Source: Hyphodiscus hymeniophilus (taxonomy: Eukaryota > Ascomycota > Leotiomycetes > Helotiales > Hyphodiscaceae). Taken from it: DNA of 64,000 nucleotides. The position numbers and the translations under genes are program-made. Positions 43,550-55,510 of the stretch are shown piece by piece. The number at the start of each line of letters is the position of its first letter. Within the stretch, counting starts at the first letter, position 1. The stretch covers positions 186,001 through 250,000 of the forward strand of contig VNKQ01000008.1 in the NCBI GenBank assembly GCA_016508695.1, written 5' to 3'. The notes below the pieces were generated by a model. The model searched no databases. It saw only the letters and a list, made by a program, of their open reading frames with translations, and was not told the DNA's origin.

Positions 43550-44703
43550 AATGACAAATGTCAATTGGTCGAGGAAGGAAAAGGAAAGGCGGATACCAAA
43601 TCGAAAACTCTATCCCGAGTCTCGAGATGATCTCGGACGCCTTGCCTCCATCTCTCCATTCACTCACTCATTCATTCGCTCATAAGACTAGCCAGCTAGA
43701 CAGATGAAAGAAAAATCCATAGATTCCTCATCTCCGCCGTCTCCAAATCACCAGTCTCCTCCTCCCTGATTAATCTCAGCCCCCTGATCTCACAATTCTC
43801 CTCATGAATCAAAGTGCATCAACCCATCAACGCACCTCATCCATCGCGCCGCTCATGCCGTCACCCGAGCGTCGTATCACGTGCCACCCTTTCCATCCCA
43901 TCTCTCATCCCCCCATCTCCCATCTCCCATCCCTCATCCTCTCCCAGGTACTAACCAGCTTCACATCCCCCATCCCGTCTCATCCCGTCCCCGTCCGCGT
44001 CCGCGTCTCACGAACCCACCACAAAACGGAAACGGGGTCGTGCGTGCATTGGCGTGCGGATGAAGGGATGTATGTATGTGCCTTACCCTCTGTTGTGCGA
44101 GGCGAGGCGAGACGAGGCGAGGTGAGGCTGGCCATTTGTGCATGGGAGTTAGGGAGTGACGAAAAGGGAGGAATCAATCCCAGCAGCACTTTGACATGAA
44201 CGGTGTGATGGAGAAGGAGAAGGAGAGTTGGGGATTGGGATTGGGAGATAGGAGAATGTGAAGTTTGGAATTCGGAAATTGAAATTCGCTGGGTGAGGAA
44301 TTTCGGGGGCAGTTGCTGGAATGGGGACGTGGTACGATGGATGGATGGATGGATGAGGGTGGGGGAGAGAGAGGATGAGCTTTTCGATCATCAGATAACT
44401 TCATGCTAGTTCTTTCTCTCTCTCTGCAGGTGGTAAGACTACGCATAGTATAGTAAAGCCGCGTTCCACGTTCCCGTTCCACGATGCGCATCGATCCGAG
44501 AACCCCCCTTCCAAAGGTTACATACAATCCCGCTCCCCCCAATTTGATTAATCCGCACGTTTTGAATGACACCTGTGCACCTATACCAATCCCTATGTAC
44601 AACAAGCACCGCTCTGCACGACGTGATATCATTATGCATGCTTGGTTCTTCGATGCGTTCCATGCCGGCAGTACAACCAACCCCCCAGCCCACGCATCGA
44701 ACC
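43550..44703. other. Convergent intergenic region with low-complexity repeats
   Basis: About 1.15 kb between convergent genes. It holds a CCCATCTC-type pyrimidine tract (43880-43980), a GCGAG/GAGGC pentamer-like run (44097-44124) and GGAT tetramers (44336-44355). Frames on both strands are products of this low complexity and are not called. Confidence 0.5.
44097..44124. repeat. GCGAG-type short tandem repeat
   Basis: Five to six imperfect GCGAG/ACGAG/GTGAG units in a row. Low-complexity sequence in a 3' intergenic region. Confidence 0.55.
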
Positions 44704-45771
44704 TTACGCCATGCTGTCCTTCAGCTTCTGCCTCTCGCTGGCGCCCTTGATCATGGTGCTCAGATCGCCGACGGGGATCTGGAAGGGGAAGTCGAGCGCG
44801 GCGAGCATGATGGCGAAGAAGATCCACCAGCCGGCCATGCAGGTGACGAAGGTGCAGGCGCCGGCCGCGATCTGCAGCCGGGCCGCGTAGGCCAGCTTGC
44901 CGGCGTCGGGCGGCGTCGAGGAGAGGCCCTTGGCGTTGTACCAGTAGGTCGCGGCCAGCAGGGCGAAGGCGAGGACGAGGGTGAAGAAGATGACGACGAA
45001 GGCGACGTTGGTGCGGAGGGAGCAGATGAGGTAGATGAAGCAGAGGACGCCCATGAAGAGGAGGAAGAAGCCGAACGAGGCGGTGAATCCGGTCGTGTTG
45101 ATGCCGGCGGCTTCGGGCTGGCCTGCTGGTGCGTATAATCCATATGAGTAGTAAAAGGGTTGAAGAGTTGCGGCGAAGGTGAGCCAGAAGGCTCCGAAAG
45201 AGATGAAGACGACGAATGGGAACGTATTGCCGAGAATAAACTCGAGGAATCCCCCGATGACCATGAGCAAGCCGCCAAAGAAGTAATATGCGCCACTAAA
45301 AGAAGTAATGTCAGATTTTGTTTCCTTCTGTTGGTACTACGCTGCACAGTGCAACGAAGCCGGGACACACTAACATTGAGGCAGCACCATTGCCCCCAGC
45401 TCCTCTCCATCCCATGAGATCGCACGAGAGGGGAGATAAGCTGAGAAGAAAACCAAGAAGGGCCCTGTGTGTGATCAGCGTGGGATTTACAAAGAAATAT
45501 GTTAGATAACTTACACCGGCGTTGGGTTTCCAAATGTCTTTCTGAGATCGCCCTTTACGGCATTTTGAGGCGAGAGGTAAATCTTTTCGAAGAGCTCGGG
45601 CGAGATGGATATACTGCCAGCAGTTCTGATCCTCCTAAGTGCCGTTTCATTGTCCATGTTTGCGTCGTTCAAGTGAAAGTTGCCATTGGCGTATCCTTGG
45701 TTGGAGAAGTCCTTCTCCAACGAGTCCGAGTTGCCATTCGTTCGTCCTTGTGGATTGTGTTCGGTAGCCAT
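44704..45771 (-). CDS. Acetate transporter family protein (GPR1/FUN34/YaaH, Ato type)
   Basis: Model: complement(join(44704..45295,45375..45464,45515..45771)), 312 residues. A hydrophilic N-terminus of about 75 residues is followed by FGNPTPVALLGFLLSLSPLS then CDLMGWRGAGG, the family's NPxP-containing first helix. Next come GAYYFFGGLLMVIGGFLEFI and LGNTFPFVVFISFGAFWL, together giving six helices. The C-terminus has the usual WWIFFAIMLAALDFPFQIPV with GDLSTMIKG. Family members move acetate or ammonium across the plasma membrane (yeast Ato1/Ady2, Aspergillus AcpA). The coding region of exon 3 is more GC-rich at third positions than neighbouring genes, hinting at high expression. The upstream ATG-less extension was excluded. 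Confidence 0.93.
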
Positions 45772-48700
45772 ATTGACGATGAGAGATTCCAAAGATACGA
45801 TGTAACAGGTAAAGAGGGGAGGAATGTAAGCAGAGTCCAGTCTGAGGGGGGCCCGATGAGGTTATGTAGCAGCGTGCCATCTCCCTTCTCCGCACTTTAG
45901 CGGACCCCCAGATTCACTCATGTTTGGTTCCTTTATTGCAGCTCAATCCTAGAGCTCTCTGAAAGAGGACAAGTGAGATACGTGGGGCGCTGGGGGATAT
46001 GTGCGCCGGGCAAGGGAGCTCTGGGAACTACCCGGGTTTAGGGGAGTTGACCCTACGTCTAAACTTAGTAAAAAATGAATTCTAACGGATTGGTCCAATC
46101 AACTCTTGGCTTCATCTCTCCTCTGGTCTGCCCCATTTGGCTCATTTGGGCTCATTTGGGCTCTGTAGGACGGCAAGGAAACGAGAGCTGGATGAGGGTG
46201 ACTTGACTTGTACGTGAATGCTGAGATGAGTCGAGTACCTCGCAGCGTAGAGCCAGGAAGACTACTCTTTGCTATTTTCACGCTGTTTCACAGCATCAAC
46301 AAGTAGTCTCAGTGTCTCCCCTCTCGCCATAACCTGAGATTAGGCCACTCACGAGCAACAAGTCACGTCATGGAGTAAGGGAACGGAATTGCGGCCGTCA
46401 GGTAGTCCAATGATCAGAGGGAGATACTTCCACCGAGGCGCATTGGTGCAGGATGGGTGGGTGGATGTATGGGTGGTGGATCTGTGGTGCAACAACAACA
46501 ATAATGCTTGAATGCAGCAAACACTAGGGACATCTGCCGTATCACATCGCCTTGAGGCAGCTAGGCCCCCCCTTTCTAGCCTTTGTTGCGGCGGCTTGAG
46601 AAGAAGGAAATAATGAAAATGGTTCAATTCTCAAATGCCGGTCAAGTGGAAGGGGCGTGGGCCCAGGCGAGAAGTGGCATGGTGCCGACCTACTTTGTAT
46701 CTAGTCGCTTACAGTCCGTAGATCTCCTCCCCGTTGCCGAAATGCGGGGAAAGTCGCTAGTGTGTGTGTGTGTTTGTTGTGGTCCTTTGTTGTTTTCGGC
46801 GTGTGTGGATGGCTGGGAGCGAAGCGTCTCCATAAGAATGAATGCAATGAATGACATGGCAATGACCATTCTCGTGAGGATTGAGGATGCAAGACTAATG
46901 CTACTATTTGGAAGCAAGAGACGTTGGTTGATTGGAGTGTTCAAGTATTCAAGACTTGAATGGTAAAGGATGCTTGTCGTTGTCGATGCGTGTTCCTTTC
47001 CTCTACGGAGGACGATTTAGACTTGCCCGGACTTTCCGAAGCGAGAGATGCTCTGGGGCTTCCCCTGGGGCTCGGAGATTGATTAGTTGCAGTGTCCAAA
47101 GTACTTTGTCCACCAGGTATATAAGTATATAATTATGGTATCGAACAACGAGGTTTCGCTATTCTTGCTTTACTTATATTATAATCTCCATGGCGCGAAA
47201 AAGCAGGTGGGTGTATAATTGTAGCTATACCAACGAGCACAGGCAATATCACACACCATCACGCCACGGAACTATCGATCCTGCACCCACCAGCCTGCAC
47301 ACCAGACACACATCCGGTCTCCCCCAAGCCCAGGCCCAGGAGCGCATAGCGTTACGACGAGGCCTTCGGCTTCATAAAAGCCGTTATGGACTGCGGACTG
47401 CCAGAAGTCGGATGCAGCACCAGCCAGAGACTGTCAATGGAACACATATACATACACATGCCTTCCTCACCCAATCAAAGAGACGCATTGCCCCTTGCAT
47501 AAAACTGTTGGAGGTCGGAAGGTTGACGGTTGAGGGGAACTGACCTGGCAATGCTTCTACCTCGTCGTAGGCAGACACCATTCGACTATCTTATCAAGTC
47601 CGTAGATCGAGATCGAGCTCTGGATTTCTTTTCTTCTCATGAACCTCAACATAGTTTCCCTCAACGAATCTCCTCCAACTCTCTTCTCAGCTCCCAAACC
47701 GCCACGATCCATATCCAGCCTTAACCACTAAACCAGGACATCTAAACCCCCGACTTGAAACCCGCCGACATGATACAGTCAGCCTTGGCATGCAAGACAC
47801 TGACTCGTAACCGACGAGACTGCCGCATCTCGTGACCTTGAGCGAGGGAGCCTTTGCCGTTCGAGCTGCCTCTTTGTCGTGCGTCAGTCGAGGGGAGTGT
47901 TTAGTGTTTGGTGATATTGCGGGGTAGCTCCGGGATGTGGAGAGCCGAGTTTGTTCCACTGCCGCATTGGGTTCCCGCTTCTTCTGATGATGATCGCCGA
48001 GTCGTGCGTTGTGGTGGGGATTGGGAGTTGAGGCTGTGCTTGAAAAGAAGGGAATAGGTAGGTAGGTAGTCACCTGCTCAATGCTCATGTCTGAGACGGA
48101 TATTATGGTACTGGGATATGGTATCGAACAAGGGACTGTTCTTGGAGTCGGGTTGGCAGAAAGGTATGGTGGTGCGGGAAACACTGATTTCCTCCTTCTA
48201 GTTAGGCGACATATGACTGGAAGATTACTGTACTAGACTTCTGCTGATTTGTACACATATCATTATTCCACAGCTGGGAAGCTATGGACACTCTTTCCTG
48301 TCACGAGACCCAACTTCATCCCATTCAGCCAGACACCCGTGCCTACCTTCCTGGTACATGTACCGGGGCAATGGTACGGCCACTTCCCTGTCTTCAGAGC
48401 GAAACATAAAGTGCTATGCGATTCAGATAATCTACATCAACTATCAACAGAACAATATCTGCCCTTGATAGAATAGCAATGCTTTTTCAAAAGCAAACAT
48501 TACATGCCCCGTATTGCCATCTCAAGTGAGGGGCAAGAGTGGGCATCTGCAATCCGCCGATGGAGTTGACGAAGCACATCTTCCCGAATATCCCACCATA
48601 TTGCTATTGCTTGGTTTCATTCGCCGAAAAGCCCGTTTTGAAACTCGCCGAGGATGTACGAAAAGGTCGTGGGATGAGACGAGGAGCGTACGTTCTAGGG

Positions 48701-48849
48701 TCTTACCGCCGAGAAACCATTGACGTGAGCGCCTTATACTCAGGGATGAAGGGTAGTCCGAAGGCAATCATTCAGTTGTGAGCCGCCTTGCTTAATGATC
48801 TTGTGAACCGCGAGCTACACAGGGATATGTTTCTTGCTCCTCACCCGAA
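45772..48849. other. 3.1-kb gene-poor stretch upstream of the acetate transporter gene
   Basis: No credible gene. It holds short tandem repeats: GGGT/GGAT units at 46447-46476, a GT run at 46759-46773, and AGGT tetramers at 48059-48070. A 165-codon minus-strand frame at 47687-48184 has a non-ATG start and no homology. The region probably combines a long upstream regulatory region of the transporter with the 3' side of the next gene; a non-coding RNA is possible but not shown. Confidence 0.4.
46759..46773. repeat. GT dinucleotide microsatellite
   Basis: About six to seven GT units followed by TTTGTTGTGG, within the gene-poor stretch. Confidence 0.6.
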
Positions 48850-50034
48850 TCACCGCGCGTCGAGCTTGATACGATATTGCGGGAGTTCCGCAGGATATAT
48901 CGAGCCGGGATGCCTCCTGAACCAATTGACCTCGTACGGCCTGGCTTCCTTGAGGAACGATTTGACGTAGATGTTCTGAAGAGACGCTTCCACATATGCC
49001 GCAATTCCGTACGCAACGAGCCACAGGTTGTGAGTGTCAGAGCTGAGGAGGTAGACGAGGCTCAGCATCAGAACCCTGAGATGTGTGAAGGCGAAGATCT
49101 TCTCGGCTCTAGGGTTCTCGATCGTTGGCGCGAATGACATCACGGGGATGAAAAGCGTATTGGGACACATTCTCACTTGGCCAGTCGTCAGCTCCAACAA
49201 AGCTTCATCCGCGGAAGGCTTTACTGCGAGAGCGATGAGGGGAAGGAATTTCGATATCCTGGTCGGACTTTCAGGCATTTGATGTTCTGGGTGATTCACT
49301 GGAACTGGTTTGGCTCGACTCAACGTCTTGCGAAACAGAAGTTGGTACTTCGGGCTGATGTCAGTTTCCTGGACTTTGATATACGTTATCTCCCTCCGAA
49401 CGTCGAGCAAATGCCCACCATATGCGGCAATTGCTGCGATGACGACTAAATACAAGATTTCTGGGACGATGTTATTGCCACACATTAGTCGAATGAGAGT
49501 AATAAGAGGCAACGGTAGGAACGTAGGGGCGCTTCCCACTGCATCTCTAAATATACCGAACAGTCCAAACTTCTTCAGACCCCATCTCCAAATCGGGAAT
49601 ATTGCTTTATGCACACCCAGAAGTCGGTTTACAGGCGTCCAGGGGACAGCATGTAGAGCATGGGTCCATTCCGACTGTCGAGCATGGAAGCGTCGTTCCA
49701 CGCACTGCAGTAAGTCATTATATTCCGCAGTCGACAGCTTGTGGGCACGAGGTCCGCTGGAGGAGCATTGTGTAAAGGTCATAATCTCCCTCTGTGCTCC
49801 AAAGCCCCGCTGCATCCCTCGATGCCTGTCCTTGGGAGTGATAGGGCCATTGAAGAAGAAGTATTTCTCAAAGCTTCGCCCAATAACGCATTGGATCGCG
49901 ACCGTATCGACTGCTTCAACTCCAACAGCCAAGGCCTCGAAATTCGCAAATAATGCGATCATCCAACCTAATCCGCTCGCGGCAGAGCCTGTAGTGTCCA
50001 CCACGTAGGCGCGTTCATTCTTAGTGACGTTCAT
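48850..50034 (-). CDS. Unrecognised membrane protein
   Basis: One uninterrupted frame of 394 codons begins at ATG 50034; the frame is open further upstream without another ATG. I do not recognise the family. Hydrophobic segments include GWMIALFANFEALAVGVEAV near the N-terminus, FLPLPLITLIRLMCGNNIVP followed by EILYLVVIAAIAAYGGHLL (about 190-230), and LVYLLSSDTHNLWLVAYGIA near the C-terminus. A segment with PITPKDRHRGMQRGFGAQRE precedes a cytosolic-looking domain rich in Trp and His (VPWTPVNRLLGVHKAIFPIW, RWGLKKFGLFGIFRD). The C-terminal tail is basic (WFRRHP). The arrangement resembles uncharacterised fungal integral membrane proteins. It is too long and hydrophobic to be chance. Confidence 0.65.
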   Translation of the reverse strand: MNVTKNERAYVVDTTGSAASGLGWMIALFANFEALAVGVEAVDTVAIQCVIGRSFEKYFFFNGPITPKDRHRGMQRGFGAQREIMTFTQCSSSGPRAHKLSTAEYNDLLQCVERRFHARQSEWTHALHAVPWTPVNRLLGVHKAIFPIWRWGLKKFGLFGIFRDAVGSAPTFLPLPLITLIRLMCGNNIVPEILYLVVIAAIAAYGGHLLDVRREITYIKVQETDISPKYQLLFRKTLSRAKPVPVNHPEHQMPESPTRISKFLPLIALAVKPSADEALLELTTGQVRMCPNTLFIPVMSFAPTIENPRAEKIFAFTHLRVLMLSLVYLLSSDTHNLWLVAYGIAAYVEASLQNIYVKSFLKEARPYEVNWFRRHPGSIYPAELPQYRIKLDAR

Positions 50035-50690
50035 TTTCTTGTTATTCCTGCACGCTGGCAATTCCGGAAGAGGATGAATCGAGGAAATTTGTGCAGACAA
50101 AGTCGACGAACAACTGATGTTAAAAGATGGGAGTGAGGCTGATGGTGCAAATGGCTGTTCGCATCCAAAGGAAAGTACCGCAACCGTCGAAAACAAAACT
50201 TTGGGCAAGACATTCGTTAATCAGCTCGCTTAAAAAGGAGGCCACAGTCCTGGACAAAGATATCTCCCGAAATTCTCCATGGAAAGATCGTACAGCTTAC
50301 ACTTGCGCAACATTTTCATGCCTCTAGTCCCAGACACGTTTTCTGAACTCTTTGGTCCCCATCAATGTCCCATCTCTGGGTCGCAAACATTGCATATTCA
50401 GATGGTACAAGGCCGACTTACAACTTCCCGCATTTTCTATGATATTTGAAGTCGAAATCCCGCCACTCTGGTGACAAGGGAATTTCTGAGGGAGGGAGAT
50501 CAAGGTAGAAGACCAGATCGGTAGGTACATCGTAGGAACAGTACTACTGGACGCACGTTTTGCTCTAGGCTGCACTTGCTGCTTTGAAGTACGGTACTTA
50601 TCGGTAAGTTTGAGCCATCGCTTTGCTTTTGAAAGAGAAAGCTTCTGATCGGACATACGGCAGCAAAAACTTCTTAGTCAACGGTACTGC
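50035..50690. other. Intergenic region, no gene
   Basis: About 660 nt between the membrane-protein gene and the 3' end of the second HET gene. A 110-codon minus-strand frame at 50324-50656 has no homology. Confidence 0.4.
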
Positions 50691-52641
50691 TCACACTAGC
50701 ACAATATCTTGACTTTCTAGCCCGAGGTCCGTTACCTGGCCATCCATTGAGTCATGTACGTAGCACTCTCCAACAAGCTCATATGTCAAATCCCCATCTC
50801 CGTCTCCAGGAAGTGGGCGAATAACGAACAAAACGCTGGCGCCTAGGAATGCTGCTACAACGTCGTTCAATTGTGCCTCGCTGGGCATTAGGCCCAAGGA
50901 CCCTGAGCTGAGAACACAAAATCGTCGAGAAGCTATAGCTCGGGACATCTGGCCCCGGTACTTTATTGCTTCCACACCTTCATGGCTTGTAATCAGCTGC
51001 CGGACTTCCTCGGCAGACTTGCCGAGAGGGAGACCATAAATTGACTCGAAGGCTTTGAAGAGCCTCTGCCATGATTGATCCGGCGTCTTTTCGGTTGATA
51101 CATCCAAGGAATAATTCTTCGTGTCCGTGATTCTGTTCGCGAGCAAAGTCCTCCACAAGACTTCTTCGTTCCGTCCTGTAGATTGGGCTATCAATCTTGC
51201 TTGATGGAACCAGTCGACATAATTGGAACTTTTGTCTTTCCCAACAGTTTGCCCTTCTTCGTAGCTGCCGCATATTATACCAAGCTGACAGACCTTGTCG
51301 AAGATGTAGCCCCGCAAACTCAATCGATTGTTGTTATCGCTGAGTATGAATTCTGGTTTCTCAGCAGTGGTAATCGGATAATGGCCTATTCGAATTGGAA
51401 AATCCTTGGCCGAAGAATAATTGATTGACCAAGAAGACTTTAAAGACGCTCCAGATCCTCTCTCGAGGCCCGCATATCGTAGTGAGTCCAAGTTAGCATC
51501 TCTTTTTATTAATGACATTGTGATATCTTTGAAGAGAGCTTCGGGAGACTTCGTATAATCGGGATAGAAAACGGGATAATCTACATCTGTAGCAAGGCCC
51601 AGCACGGCGTATATCTTGTCGTTCGGTTCCGTGGTAAGGCTGTCCTGGAACGTAGCCATCACCCGTAAAATTGGCCGGGGCTTTCCTGCTTTCACAAGCG
51701 TTCGAAGAAAAGCAAGACCAAGCAGGGCATCGTGTCCAGGAGCGCCCTTCATCAGAACGGGCTCCGTACTGTCAGTAGCCGTAGTTGTATAAACCAGACC
51801 ATCGAAGCCCAGATCATTCAATCCAACCATAACTGTCTCCAAAACATCCCATGTTAATACTGCATCTCCACAAACGATATCAGCATAAGTAGCCAAGGCG
51901 ACTTCTTGTATTACCCTGCAATCGACATAGTGAGTCAGTGAACAATCTTGCTAGGAGGTTCTGGAAACGAATTGTCAAATTTGAAGGACTACTCCCCCAA
52001 AGGAAATGTTTTGACATCTTGCGACTCTGAGGAAAGTTGAAATGGAAGATAAATGACTCTTTGAGTACGTACCAAGTACGGGTAAACCATGGCCGATTCA
52101 GCAAGTGAGCAAGAGCTTGCCATTCCGGACAGCCATCCGGATATATTGTGTAATAATGGTTGAGACGCTCCGGCTCACCGATCTTAAGCTCTGGAAGGAT
52201 TGAAAACAGAGTCTTCGTGAATTGAATGGCGAGGTTAGTATTGGGATCGGCAAGTCCAAGCCACACGCGTGTGCTTTCAGCGTTAGAGTAGATTTCTCCC
52301 ATCAACCCAACCTGAGCTGCTTTCTCTACTAAATCCTCTTGATTGATACAAATCGCATCGATCCACACTCGAGTGTCGATGTCAGCTGTAATTCTGCTTT
52401 GGAAAATGTCGTGGACGGTCTCAGTGATATTCAGGATTTGACCGTTCAAGAGCATCTGGCAGGGTTTTTGAACAGAACCCCAAGCATATGAGACTGCCAC
52501 ATAATTCAAGGAATGAGCGTCGAGAGGTACGTGAAGACATTTACAACTAATGATAGTCGATGGCTGGGGCGGAGCAGTGAGTTCCAAGACGCGGATGTGC
52601 CGTGGCTGTAGTGGCTCATAGCTGAAGGCGCGGTAATCCAT
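50691..52641 (-). CDS. HET (heterokaryon incompatibility) domain protein, intact
   Basis: Model: complement(join(50691..51915,52073..52641)), 597 residues, one 157-nt intron. The HET domain is complete: NYVAVSYAWGS, RVWIDAICINQEDLVEKAAQ, VWLGLADP, and, across the splice site, NRPWFTRTWVIQEVALA. A downstream segment DSLTTEPNDKIYAVLGLATD then VDYPVFYPDYTKS is the usual second conserved block. The C-terminus YELVGECYVHDSMDGQ is also standard. HET proteins mediate allorecognition and regulated cell death on hyphal fusion between unlike strains; the domain is a TIR-like fold. The start is the first in-frame ATG (52641). A second out-of-frame ATG lies 20 nt upstream and could damp translation. Shares a short divergent promoter with a Zn2Cys6 factor. 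Confidence 0.92.
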
Positions 52642-52902
52642 GTTAGACTCACTGGAGTCATTCACACTCAGTCATTAGTCTCACAGAGAAATAAAGATCG
52701 GGAACAGAAGTTTGTGTTCTGAGAGAATTATCAAGAAGAAGCGACAACGTCCACGATTTTTTTGGAGCTTCGCCGGTCACGTGCGGGTTTTGGGTGAAAC
52801 GACGACAACATTTCCTGTAGGTTACAGAACAAACAACGACCTATCGGCCTCCATCACTGGTGCATTGCAATATGACATGTGCCTCATAGCCTGTACTGAG
52901 CG
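52642..52902. promoter_or_regulatory. Bidirectional promoter between HET gene and Zn2Cys6 gene
   Basis: Only 261 bp separate two divergent start codons, short for this window. A CACGTG core lies at 52778-52783 in GGTCACGTGCGG. Transcription of the two genes could interfere or be coordinated. Confidence 0.55.
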
Positions 52903-55190
52903 ATGCCATCAGCATCTAAGTTTTCTCCCTCTCCGGGGATACGCCGCCGACGTGTCACCACAGCTTGCGTGACATGCAGAGATCGCAGAGTAAGCAGACG
53001 CTACCATATCATCGTATTGATTGTATAGGGATTAGATGATCTGAGGAGTTGGAAGGCCATGAAGTAATTGGCAAGATTCTAAGAAGTTTATCTTTTCCTG
53101 GCAGTTGGATACCCATTGTTCCTCATTCACAGACCACTTCCCATGAGCCCGAACCCCTCGAAGTCTCACGCCGACTAGAATCTGATCAAAAAACGAAAGA
53201 TAGATGAATGATTGATACGAATAGTCTAGCTAACGAGAACTAGGTCAAATGCGACAAGGTTCGCCCGGCCTGCACACAGTGTATGAAGGGGGCCAAAACG
53301 TGCAGATATGTGGACCAGCCAAAGTTCGATTTCGTTGTGCAGCGTCGAAGCGCTCAAGACGGCGTCCCGCTGTCGGGTACTTGGAGCTCGGTGATTGATA
53401 CTCAAGCGGAGTTCATCAAGATATCGACCGAAAATAGCAAGAATGGGGATCCCATTTCGGCGGTCGCTCAAGCAGAGGAGGTAGATTACAATTCGTCCAC
53501 GACCGTGTGAGCGTCCAAGAAAGGACTGCAATACTGACCTTGAGCAGGCCGCAACACCAAGTCACATCCTGGACGATAAAGAAGCTGCGCTCCGCCCGTA
53601 TGTCATACCTGTGGGAGCATTGGGGGACCACTTTGTTAATGAACTCACAAATCACTTCCCTGGTCGAGAGGTATGCCAGCAATTCTATGAAAGCTTTCTC
53701 CTCGGAATTCACCCTATTATACCAGTCTGTCATCTACCAGCTTTGAACCAGCAATACGACGACTTTTGGAATACGAAATCTCCATCATACTCTGTGGAAT
53801 CCCTTGCACTGGTGCTAGCCGTACTATATACTGGTGCTGCAAATGCAGCCCATGTCGACAATTCCAACTCCTCTAAGATCTTGCGATTATACGAGGAGAT
53901 ATTTTGTATGGTCGATTTTGGGTCATACCAGTCAAGGAATGTTTCAGCATCTATTCAACTACTTCAAGGATACATTATCATGAGCACTTTTAAAGCCAGT
54001 CAACTGGCCCCATTCTTGGCATTTGGATTCCTCCCTCAAGTCATACGCTTCGCACAGGCATTACGACTACATACCGAAATGAACCACGGAGATGAGGTCG
54101 ACCTGGAAGTACGCAGACGAATATGGTGGCATTTACTTTCACTTGACATGGAGTCTACTATCGCTACCGGCTTACCCACCATCATTCATCGGTCAAGTTA
54201 CACGACATCCCTTCCAGCGCTTTGCCAGGATGATGCCATTATAGCAACCCAGCCCAACCTTTCTCCAATGACAGTCGCAATTCATGGGCATTATCAGTGG
54301 GCTCATCGAATGCAGAGTTGGTTTGCAACCCTTCCGTCAAGAGATGAAGTGTCGATTTTCAAGACCTCTATTGAGCGTATCATCTCTCTAATTCCCGACA
54401 ACGAGCTTCCAGAGAACGACTGGGCAAGAATGTATCTCAAGATGCAGATAGATCGCGCATATTGTATGCTGGGTCTGCGTTTCTGGCAACTGGATCAATA
54501 TAAAGAGACAGGATGCCACAGCGAGGTCATCAAGTAAGTAGTATCTCCTGTCCAACACTCCTCCCTTTTCAGCTTATCGACTGACACACACATACCAGTA
54601 CTGTTCGTTCATTTCTCACAACTTATCTGCAACTTTCTACCGTGCCGACAATGACCCACTTCTCCTGGTTCATGCCAGGGCTGATCCAACCCATCCACGC
54701 CGTCATCATCCTTTTGATGCATCTATCCACGTGCCCCAACATTTCCGAGGAAGAGCCGAGCAGATATCTCCTCGACCATATTTTTCGTCTTCGGGTGAAC
54801 CACATTCTGAAAGGCAGTGCCGTGCCTGCGAAACCATTGCTAAGGGGTGACTCCCACCCGCGAAGATCGAACCCTCGCTACGTGATCATGGTCGAGTTGA
54901 GGAAACGAGTGTGGAAGAACGCGGGGTGGGATAGTGATGGAAAGGGTTTCGATCCGTGGGCTGGAAAAAATGCCATGGGAGATGTTGATGAGGGTGGAGG
55001 CAACGAACTTGTTCCGGATCCACAGCCCTGCGGTGGCGATCCAGCTGTATCGGATCACATGAGTCTTTCCTACGACATCAGTGAGAGCACTGGGTTGGAA
55101 GATCTCGATAAGCTCCTCGCAGGCGATCCAATGGACATGTTCCAGTGGGATGAATTGGATTATCTGGCTTCGGATTTCTTTGCGAACTGA
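52903..55190 (+). CDS. Zn2Cys6 transcription factor with fungal-specific TF domain
   Basis: Model: join(52903..52989,53244..53504,53548..54533,54599..55190), 641 residues. Exon 1 is short (29 codons) and encodes half of the zinc cluster, TTACVTCRDRR; a 254-nt intron, longer than the rest, joins it to VKCDKVRPACTQCMKGAKTC. Cysteines are at 22, 25, 32, 39, 42 and 49. The fungal-specific TF domain covers about 220-480 (FYESFLLGIHPIIPVCHLPA, AQALRLHTEMNHGDEVDLEV, RRRIWWHLLSLDMESTIATG). The C-terminus is acidic and aromatic (MFQWDELDYLASDFFAN), like an activation domain. The gene is convergent with an MFS exporter 320 bp away, so it may regulate it (inference). The first exon is easily missed because it is tiny. 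Confidence 0.9.
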
Positions 55191-55510
55191 GAGCCTGTGG
55201 TATCTTGGTGTTTTCTTTTTTCCAATAGTGTGATATGCCGTTTATCATCTTCCAGCGGCAATGACCTAAGTTATTCTTGTGGCTGCTCACGAGGATCTCG
55301 TCTTTCTGAGAAGTCTGAATGATTTGGTTTCCGACTAACAAATCTGCTCTATTATGATACGTTCGAGTCTTCAAAGTTCCTACTCGCTACTTTTCGCACT
55401 GCGAATCCACTCAATTTCTCAGGAGGCGAGAGTTCTATATCTGACTAATTCCGCCCACCTTCAATTCCACCTTTCAATTCTACTTGACTAATCCAGCTCT
55501 CAACAGCATC
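55191..55510. other. Convergent 3' intergenic region
   Basis: About 320 nt between the convergent stops of the regulator and the exporter; AT-rich, no gene. Confidence 0.45.

Noticed and set aside
44339..44355. GGAT tetramers as a possible CRISPR or telomere-like array
   Set aside because: Four units only; eukaryotic context; simple microsatellite.
44566..45138. 190-codon plus-strand frame over the acetate-transporter gene
   Set aside because: It is the antisense of GC-rich exon 3; the minus-strand frame has clear family homology.
47687..48184. 165-codon minus-strand frame
   Set aside because: Non-ATG start, low complexity, no homology.
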